A stretch of DNA of 12,564 bases from Candidatus Aenigmatarchaeota archaeon (GTDB taxonomy: Archaea > Aenigmatarchaeota > Aenigmatarchaeia > CG10238-14), in contig DAOVGP010000021.1 in NCBI GenBank assembly GCA_030672375.1, positions 1 through 12,564 on the forward strand, in the 5' to 3' direction. Position 1 is the first letter of the stretch. Each line of letters starts with the position of its first letter. The translations under genes and the position numbers were made by a program. Positions 4,291 to 10,110 of this stretch are shown here, piece by piece. The notes beneath the pieces were generated by a model, which made no database searches, was not told where the DNA came from, and worked only from the letters and a program-made list of their open reading frames with translations.

Positions 4291-4302
4291 ACTTTATATA
4301 TT
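4291..4302 (+). promoter_or_regulatory. TATA box of the 143-residue unknown gene
   Basis: ACTTTATATATT is centred about 27 bases before the ATG at 4324, so the transcript should begin at or next to the start codon (leaderless). No Shine-Dalgarno sequence is present. Confidence 0.65.
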
Positions 4303-4323
4303 ATCTATCTAATAGAAAATTCC

Positions 4324-4755
4324 ATGGCATATGAAATTGTAGACTTTGAGTCAAGTGTACCTCTAAATTTAATATCAAGTACATATACTGATCCTGTAAC
4401 TGGGTTGAGATTCTATAGGGATGGTACAGTTATAAGAACCTTTGAAGATAGGCCAGATGAAAAAAGAAAATTATTAGAATCTTCTGTTGGTGAAATTGAA
4501 TTATATTTAGAACATAGAGGAGTTCATCATATTGAGCCAGGACAACATTGGAATGGAAATAAGTTTGAGTGGTTTCATATTAAATTGAAAATACCTAAAA
4601 ACAGAGAACCTCACACTTTATATCGTAGTTATCCCCTTGAATCCAGACAACCATTGGATGTAATTGGACAAATTATGGAATATCTTTATCGGATGAGCTC
4701 TATGGCTAGACCTACTCCAGAATTTGCTAAAGAAAATGAAGCTAGATTTAAATAA
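4324..4755 (+). CDS. Unknown soluble protein, 143 residues
   Basis: I do not recognise the family. The sequence suggests a compact soluble alpha/beta protein: strand-like segments such as DPVTGLRFYRDGTVIRTFED (about 22-41), EIELYLEHRGVHHI (57-70) and FEWFHIKLKIPK (81-92), then a helix PLDVIGQIMEYLYRMSSM (110-127) and a charged end. There is no signal peptide, membrane segment or metal motif. The start is fixed by the TATA box 27 bases upstream. The gene stands between divergent phnN and the 16S promoter, on the same strand as the 16S but with about 50 bases and a separate TATA box between them. Clean codon structure over 143 codons and a well-placed promoter make it a real gene. Confidence 0.8.
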   Translation: MAYEIVDFESSVPLNLISSTYTDPVTGLRFYRDGTVIRTFEDRPDEKRKLLESSVGEIELYLEHRGVHHIEPGQHWNGNKFEWFHIKLKIPKNREPHTLYRSYPLESRQPLDVIGQIMEYLYRMSSMARPTPEFAKENEARFK

Positions 4756-4802
4756 CAAAAATTTAAATATAATCTATTACATACTTTCCTGAGCCAAAAA
4801 AA

Positions 4803-4813
4803 CCTATAAATAT
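4803..4813 (+). promoter_or_regulatory. TATA box of the 16S rRNA gene
   Basis: CCTATAAATAT, the best-formed TATA box in this intergenic region, predicts transcription from about 4832-4836. The pre-rRNA would carry a leader of about 70 bases that includes a hairpin and the 5' half of the processing stalk. Confidence 0.65.
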
Positions 4814-4848
4814 TAATTAAACACATAATTTGTTTGGTACTTGATGCA

Positions 4849-4870
4849 AAGCTCATGTTTTTATGAGTTT
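4849..4870 (+). other. Hairpin in the 16S leader
   Basis: AAGCTCAT (4849-4856) pairs with ATGAGTTT (4863-4870) around the loop GTTTTT, giving 8 bp with one G-U. It ends one base before the outer helix of the processing stalk (4872) and could stack on it. Confidence 0.6.
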
Positions 4871-4871
4871 G

Positions 4872-4903
4872 AAGTCCTAATTGGTGAAACTTGTTAGTGA
4901 AAT
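4872..4903 (+). other. 16S processing stalk, 5' strand, with BHB cleavage site
   Basis: Order: outer helix 4872-4882, central GGTG 4883-4886, bulge AAA 4887-4889, inner helix 4890-4903. Every element pairs with 6373-6404. The canonical cut, after the second bulge base, falls between 4888 and 4889. Archaeal pre-16S is excised by the tRNA splicing endonuclease at such BHB motifs and the product is ligated to a circle before final trimming. Confidence 0.92.
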
Positions 4904-4904
4904 C

Positions 4905-6369
4905 CGTCAATTCCGGTTGATCGTGCCGGAGAATACCGCTATTCGGATTCGACTAAGACATGCAAGTCGAGAGTCTTCGGGACTCGGCATACTGCTCAGT
5001 AATATGTGGTTAACCTACCCTATACTCAGGGATAATCTCGGGAAACTGAGGCTAATACCTGATAGATATCCTGTTCTGGAATGACAGAATATCCAAAGGT
5101 GACGGTATAGGATGGGACCATACCTTATCAGCCTGTTGGAGGTGTAAAGAACCCTCAAAGCTATAACGGGTACGGGCCATGAGAGTGGGAGCCCGGAGAT
5201 GGATTCTGAGACATGAATCCAGGTCCTACGGGACGCAGCAGTTACGAAAACTTCGCAATGCTCTAACGAGCGACGAGGGAATCCGGAGTGCTCATGCTCT
5301 GCATGGGCTTTTGTTTACTTCAAACAGGTAAACGAATAAGGGGTGGGTAATACGAGTGCCAGCCGCCGCGGTAATACTCGAGCCCCAAGTGGTATTCACG
5401 ATTAGTGGGTCTAAAGCGTCCGTAGCCGGTTCGATAAGTCCCTAGTGAAATCCTTTGGTAAACTGAAGGGCCTGCTGGGGGTACTGCCGAACTTGGGACT
5501 GGGAGAGGGTAGACGTACTCCCGGGGGAGGGGTAAAATCCTCTAATCCTGGGGGGACGACCTGTGGCGAAGGCTTCTACCTAGAACAGGTTCGACGGTGA
5601 GGGACGAAACCTAGGGTAGCGATCGGGATTAGATACCCCGGTAGTCCTAGGCGTAAACGATGCCCGTTTGGTGTTGCAAACCTTACGAGGGTCTGCAGTG
5701 CCGGAATGTAGATGTTAAACGGGCCACCTGGGGAGTACGGCCGCAAGGCTGAAACTTAAACGAATTGGCGGGGGAGCACACAAGGGGTGGAGGCTGCGGT
5801 TCAATTGGATCCAACGCCGGAAATCTTACGGGGATCGACAGCAGAATGAAGGTCAGTCTGAAGGGCTTACCAGACAAGCTGAGAGGAGGTGCATGGCCAT
5901 CGTCAGCTCGTACCGTGAGGCGTGCGGTTAAGTCCGTTAACGAGCGAGACCCGTGTCCTATGTTACTAACTGGCAACAGAGCACTCATAGGAGACCGCTG
6001 GTGATAAACCAGAGGAAGGAACGGGCGACGGTAGGTCCGTATGCCCCGAATTTCCCCGGCTACACGCGGCCTACAATGCATGAGACAACGAGTTGCAACT
6101 CCGAAAGGAGAAGCTAATCCCTTAAACTCATGCTCGGTTCGGATCGAGGGTTGTAACTCACCCTCGTGAAGCTGGAATCCCTAGTAGACGAACGTCACTA
6201 TCGTTTGTCGAATATGTCCCCGCTCCTTGCACACACTGCCCGTCAAGCCATCCGAGTGGAGTTTAAACGAGGCTCTTTCTTTTTGGAAGAGTCGAGTTTG
6301 AGTTTCGCGAGGGGGGCTAAGTCGCAACAAGGTAGCCGTACTGGAAGGTGCGGCTGGATCACCTCCTTT
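4905..6369 (+). rRNA. rrs: 16S ribosomal RNA, archaeal, stand-alone gene
   Basis: About 1465 nt. The archaeal 5' signature TTCCGGTTGATC is at 4911-4922; the 530 loop GTGCCAGCCGCCGCGGTAA begins at 5356; the 790 loop ATTAGATACCCCGGTAGTCC begins near 5630; the anti-Shine-Dalgarno tail GGATCACCTCCTTT ends near 6369. The exact mature ends are inferred from E. coli alignment. Conserved positions differ from usual (E. coli numbering): G19 with C916, a compensated pair in the central pseudoknot; U1400 for C; C1498 for U. No 23S, 5S or tRNA-Ala follows: the next gene is convergent guaB, 84 bases away. The gene is far richer in GC than its neighbours, as expected for rRNA in an AT-rich genome. Confidence 0.98.
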
Positions 6370-6372
6370 TAT

Positions 6373-6404
6373 ATTTCATTAACAAGCACCAAAAATTAGG
6401 GCTT
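6373..6404 (+). other. 16S processing stalk, 3' strand, with BHB cleavage site
   Basis: Inner helix 6373-6386 pairs with 4890-4903 (14 bp, one G-U). CACC at 6387-6390 pairs with GGTG. The bulge is AAA at 6391-6393, with the predicted cut between 6392 and 6393. The outer helix 6394-6404 pairs with 4872-4882 (11 bp, one G-U). The circular pre-16S intermediate would span 4889-6392. Confidence 0.92.
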
Positions 6405-6428
6405 AAAAATTTGTAGAATAAGTTTGAC

Positions 6429-6440
6429 AAAAATAAAAAA
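6429..6440 (-). terminator. T-rich terminator after guaB
   Basis: On the minus strand TTTTTTATTTTT begins about 12 bases after the guaB stop codon. Oligo-T runs of this kind end transcription in archaea. It would close the four-gene minus-strand series before it runs into the 16S gene. Confidence 0.55.
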
Positions 6441-6452
6441 TTTTATGACTCA

Positions 6453-7898
6453 CTATCCAGGAAAAGCTCTGTAATTCCTAGGCTCTTTCGTTATCCTCAC
6501 GCTTGGATGGCTTTCTCGTTGACCACCTAGACTTACTTCAACAAGCTTGGTTTTCTTTCTGAATTCTTTTAAGGTTTTTATACCAGCATAACCCATCGCA
6601 TTTTTCAAACCACCCACCATGTCATGCAACACCTCTGGTACAGGACCGATAAAATCGACTAAACCTTCAACACCTTCCGGCACTGTTTTTCCCTTCGGAC
6701 TCACAAAATATCTACCAGGACCATACCTAGCTTCTAAAGCAGCTTCAGAACCCATGCCTCTGTATTCTTTGAACAACCTACCCTCAAGAAGAACTTTTTT
6801 TCCTGGAGCTTCTTCTGTACCCGCCAATAAACCTCCGATCATAGCCGATGAAGCACCAGCAGCTATAGCCTTTGCTATGTCACCATATTGTTTTATACCA
6901 CCATCAGATATTACTGGAATATCATACTTATCTGCAACTTCACTACAAGATTCGATTGAAGTTATTTGAGGTACACCGACTCCGGTCACAACTCTAGTCG
7001 TACATATAGAACCAGCACCGACTCCAATTTTTATTGCATCCGCACCTGCAGCGATTAAATCTTCTGTTGCCTTTGCAGTGACAACATTACCTCCGATAAC
7101 ATCAATGTCGAATTGTTTCTTAATCTGTTTAATTGTGTTCAAGACATTTTTAGAATGACCATGGGCAGAATCAACAACGATCACATCTACATCTTCCTTA
7201 TACAATAATTCAACTCTTTTCATGCCACCTACTCCTACTGCAGCACCGACCATGAGTCTACCTACAGAGTCCCTTGTTGCATTTGGGTATTTTTCTTTTC
7301 TTAGGATATCCTTAACCGTGATCAAACCTAACAGTTTACCGTCTTTTTTTGTAACCAAAAGCTTCTCGATTTTATTCTTTTGTAAGGTTTGTTTTGCCTT
7401 ATCTCTAGTGATATCTTTAAGAACAGTCACGAGTTTTTTCGTCATCAAATCTTCTACCTTTAAGCTATTATTTTCCACAAAAAGTATGTCTCTTTTTGTT
7501 ATTATCCCAACTAATTTTCCATTCTCAACAACAGGAATACCAGAAATTTGATTCTCTCTCATTATCTTTTTTACTGCTCCAACAGTTTTTTTGGGTTCGA
7601 TTGTGATAGGATTTTCGATTATCCAACTCTCGTATCTCTTAACCTTTCTAACTTGTTCAGCCTGTTCCTGTGGAGTCAAGTATTGATGGATTATTCCCAT
7701 CCCACCTTGTTGAGACATTGCTATGGCCATTTTTTCTTCTGTTACCGTGTCCATAGCTGCGCTTCTTATTGGGATGTTGAGTTTGATTGATTTGGTTAGC
7801 CTTGTGCTAACATCTGTTTCTCCAGGAAGAACTTGAGAATACCCAGGAACTATTGAAACATCATCAAAAGTTAATGCATATTTTTTCTTTTTCAACAT
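6453..7898 (-). CDS. guaB: Inosine-5'-monophosphate dehydrogenase (IMPDH)
   Basis: Oxidises IMP to XMP with NAD+, the first committed step of GMP synthesis, in the cytoplasm. The 481-residue product has normal IMPDH length and order: N-terminal barrel part (1-90, including YALTFDDVSIVPG), two tandem CBS domains (about 93-205, starting ENPITIEPKKTV), the second barrel part with the catalytic-cysteine loop GVGAGSICTTRVVTGVG (C299), the IMP-phosphate site SDGGIKQYGD (331-340), EYRGMGSEAAL (378-388) and the flap with R396-Y397. All key residues are present, so this is a true IMPDH and not a CBS-less GMP reductase. A TATA box 28 bases before the ATG gives leaderless transcription although sua5 ends only 42 bases upstream. 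The gene is convergent with the 16S. Confidence 0.98.
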   Translation of the reverse strand: MLKKKKYALTFDDVSIVPGYSQVLPGETDVSTRLTKSIKLNIPIRSAAMDTVTEEKMAIAMSQQGGMGIIHQYLTPQEQAEQVRKVKRYESWIIENPITIEPKKTVGAVKKIMRENQISGIPVVENGKLVGIITKRDILFVENNSLKVEDLMTKKLVTVLKDITRDKAKQTLQKNKIEKLLVTKKDGKLLGLITVKDILRKEKYPNATRDSVGRLMVGAAVGVGGMKRVELLYKEDVDVIVVDSAHGHSKNVLNTIKQIKKQFDIDVIGGNVVTAKATEDLIAAGADAIKIGVGAGSICTTRVVTGVGVPQITSIESCSEVADKYDIPVISDGGIKQYGDIAKAIAAGASSAMIGGLLAGTEEAPGKKVLLEGRLFKEYRGMGSEAALEARYGPGRYFVSPKGKTVPEGVEGLVDFIGPVPEVLHDMVGGLKNAMGYAGIKTLKEFRKKTKLVEVSLGGQRESHPSVRITKEPRNYRAFPG

Positions 7899-7918
7899 GA
7901 TTAACTTTCTTGTCTTAA

Positions 7919-7931
7919 CTTTATAAAATTT
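7919..7931 (-). promoter_or_regulatory. TATA box of guaB
   Basis: AAATTTTATAAAG on the minus strand, centred about 27 bases before the guaB ATG at 7898. It lies in the 42-base gap after sua5, so guaB can be transcribed on its own even if the upstream operon reads through. Confidence 0.62.
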
Positions 7932-7940
7932 TGTGAGTAA

Positions 7941-9002
7941 TCATACTTTGACAATGTTGTAACCTGCCGCCTTTCTTAATCTATTCATCACAGCAAGTCC
8001 AAGACCTTTTTCTTCTACACCTTCGGCCAGTACCACATCTACTTTTTCTTTGTCAAATTCTCGTAAAGTAGTGAACAAATTTTTGGCTACATCCTTTAAA
8101 CTTTCTCCGATGAACTTGATGATATCTGTCTTGTATTCATGACTTTTACAAACGGTCATGACTCCAACTTTTTTTCCTATTTTTTTGTAACCATCCACGA
8201 GTTCAATAATTTTTTTTCTCACTTCATCGGATTTTCCTTCAACGACTATTACTTCAGCTTCCGGAGCATAGTGTCTATACTTCATGCCAGGAGACTTAAC
8301 AACCATACTTTCAATATCTTTTTCTGTCTTAACAATGGGGTGAAGTTTAACTTCTCCAATAACAGATTCCAGTTCTTCGAGTGTTGTCCCACCAGGTCTC
8401 AGGAGAGTTGGTATTCTGGATGTTAAATCCAAGACAGTAGATTCAACTCCTATATAGGTTTCTCCAGTATCTATTATTGCATCTACTCTTCCGTACAAAT
8501 CATCAATTACATCTTCAGCCCTAGTTGGACTAGGTCTTCCAGCGAGATTGGCTGATGGAGCTGCAATCGGTACTTTCGATTCTTTTATGAGTACAAGCGC
8601 AACTTTATGGCTAGGCATTCTTATTGCTACAGTATCTAACCCAGCAGTTACTATATCAGGCACTATGTCGGATTTTTTAACCACAAATGTTAAAGGACCA
8701 GGCCAGAATTTTTTCATCAAGACCAAAGCTTTCTTCGGTACTTTCTTTGCCAATTTGTAAACCATATCTTCATCAGAAACATGAACGATTATCGGGTTGT
8801 CTGCAGGTCTATTCTTTGCTTTAAAAATCTTCTCAACAGCCTTTGGGTCAAGTGCATTCGCACCTAAACCATACACGGTTTCTGTAGGAAAAGCTACGAG
8901 TTTTCCTTCCTGCAGGAGTTTTGCCATTTTTCTTATTTTCTCTATATCAATGTTTTTTTCGTCTATCTTGATTATTGAGGTTTTATACATAGAACCACTC
9001 AA
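7941..9002 (-). CDS. sua5: Threonylcarbamoyl-AMP synthase, Sua5-type
   Basis: Makes threonylcarbamoyl-AMP from Thr, bicarbonate and ATP, the first step of t6A37 modification in ANN-decoding tRNAs; the group is then transferred by the Kae1/KEOPS complex. Residues about 20-215 are the YrdC/TsaC domain: FPTETVYGLGANA (38-50), the KAKNRP loop (61-66), FWPGPLTFV (99-107), APSANLAGRPSPT (148-160) and GVESTVLDL (185-193). The conserved Sua5 linker SPGMKYRHYAP (237-247) leads to the C-terminal Sua5 domain (about 248-353), so it is the long form. The longest frame begins with TTG at 9002 (MSGSMYK); the ATG at 8990, four codons in, is the likelier start, with no Shine-Dalgarno at either. It lies 33-46 bases after the exchanger gene and is probably co-transcribed with it. 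Confidence 0.96.
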   Translation of the reverse strand: MSGSMYKTSIIKIDEKNIDIEKIRKMAKLLQEGKLVAFPTETVYGLGANALDPKAVEKIFKAKNRPADNPIIVHVSDEDMVYKLAKKVPKKALVLMKKFWPGPLTFVVKKSDIVPDIVTAGLDTVAIRMPSHKVALVLIKESKVPIAAPSANLAGRPSPTRAEDVIDDLYGRVDAIIDTGETYIGVESTVLDLTSRIPTLLRPGGTTLEELESVIGEVKLHPIVKTEKDIESMVVKSPGMKYRHYAPEAEVIVVEGKSDEVRKKIIELVDGYKKIGKKVGVMTVCKSHEYKTDIIKFIGESLKDVAKNLFTTLREFDKEKVDVVLAEGVEEKGLGLAVMNRLRKAAGYNIVKV

Positions 9003-9035
9003 GAATACTAATAGGTTAACATTAATTTGAGATTT

Positions 9036-10049
9036 TCATTTCAATAATTTTAATATTTGAGAAAAATAACCCAAGCCAGGAATTGTAAGAGAAAGGGTCA
9101 TGATTAAGAATAAGATGTAAACGATGAGCAATACTATCCCTTCTTTTCTCTCGAGTTTTTTTCTTCCAAACCTTCCCAAGAACAAGTAGAGTAGAACTGT
9201 TGAAAACAAGACGAATGAGACGAGTGTTGTGAATACTTCAATGTTAATTTTAAAAGGCGCCAAAACTAAGATGGATCCTAAAACCAGAGTCAAATTCGTT
9301 AAACAAGACCCTATAGTATTACCTAAGCCCAATTTTAGATGATTTTCTTTTAGAGCATCCAAAGTTACTGTCAATTCAGGAAGGGAAGTACCAATTGCTA
9401 TGATCGTTGCTCCAATGATAGATTCGGCTATTCCAAGGATTGATGCGATGCTCGATGCAGAATCCACAACAAACCTTGAACTTACTATAAGGAATATCAA
9501 ACCTATTATCAAAAAGAATATTGTTTTATAGAAACTCACTGAAAACTTAAGCCTAGGAATCTTTCGTGAGAGATCTTCCAGTCTAATTTCCCCAAGAGTT
9601 ATTTTCTTTCTCACAGAATATAGACTGAATAAAAAGAACAAGACTAACAGATTTATTCCAGTCCCTCTACCTGGAGAGGTTGAAATCAACATCATCACTA
9701 AGATTATACCACAAAGAAATAGCATCTCGCTTAGTTTCATCAAAGTTTTCTCTGTCATTCTCACAGGCCTTAACAATCCCATTAACCCAATGACAAGACA
9801 TATGTTCATTATATTCGATCCTAAGACATTACCAATAGAAATTCCAATATCTCCTGACATGATAGCAGATGTTGATACTACGAGTTCAGGCAGACTAGTC
9901 GCAACTGAAACTATCAAGAAACCCACAGCCAGATCACCTAATTTCGTGATTCTAGCAATCTTCACAGAAGATTTGACGACTGTATGAGATGCCTTCGAAA
10001 GTACGAACATCGAAACAATGAGTATTACCACTTCTACTAACAAAGTCAT
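9036..10049 (-). CDS. Sodium/calcium exchanger-like antiporter (CaCA family)
   Basis: Membrane antiporter of the cation/Ca2+ exchanger family, 337 residues with about ten hydrophobic helices in two inverted halves and a basic loop near 147-170. The two alpha repeats are clear: alpha-1 ATSLPELVVS (50-59) with GNVLGSN (73-79), alpha-2 GTSLPELTVT (220-229) with GNTIGSC (243-249). The ion-coordinating Glu of both repeats is kept (E55, E225), as are the Thr-Ser pairs. The second repeat has Cys at 249 where members normally have Asn or Asp (Asp240 in Methanocaldococcus NCX_Mj), so ion selectivity may differ. The ATG at 10049 has a weak TATA-like TTTATG about 27 bases upstream and another AT-rich box closer. 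It sits 61 bases after the P-type ATPase gene; together they suggest a cation-efflux unit. Confidence 0.93.
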   Translation of the reverse strand: MTLLVEVVILIVSMFVLSKASHTVVKSSVKIARITKLGDLAVGFLIVSVATSLPELVVSTSAIMSGDIGISIGNVLGSNIMNICLVIGLMGLLRPVRMTEKTLMKLSEMLFLCGIILVMMLISTSPGRGTGINLLVLFFLFSLYSVRKKITLGEIRLEDLSRKIPRLKFSVSFYKTIFFLIIGLIFLIVSSRFVVDSASSIASILGIAESIIGATIIAIGTSLPELTVTLDALKENHLKLGLGNTIGSCLTNLTLVLGSILVLAPFKINIEVFTTLVSFVLFSTVLLYLFLGRFGRKKLERKEGIVLLIVYILFLIMTLSLTIPGLGYFSQILKLLK

Positions 10050-10110
10050 ACTTTTCTTTTATATTTCTGCCCATAAATTGTTGTTGGATATTTGGCTTGA
10101 GTTAACGAAT

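Noticed and set aside
4881..6399. Several ORFs of 67-132 codons on both strands inside the 16S gene
   Set aside because: They lie fully or mostly within conserved rRNA sequence; they are by-products of its higher GC content.
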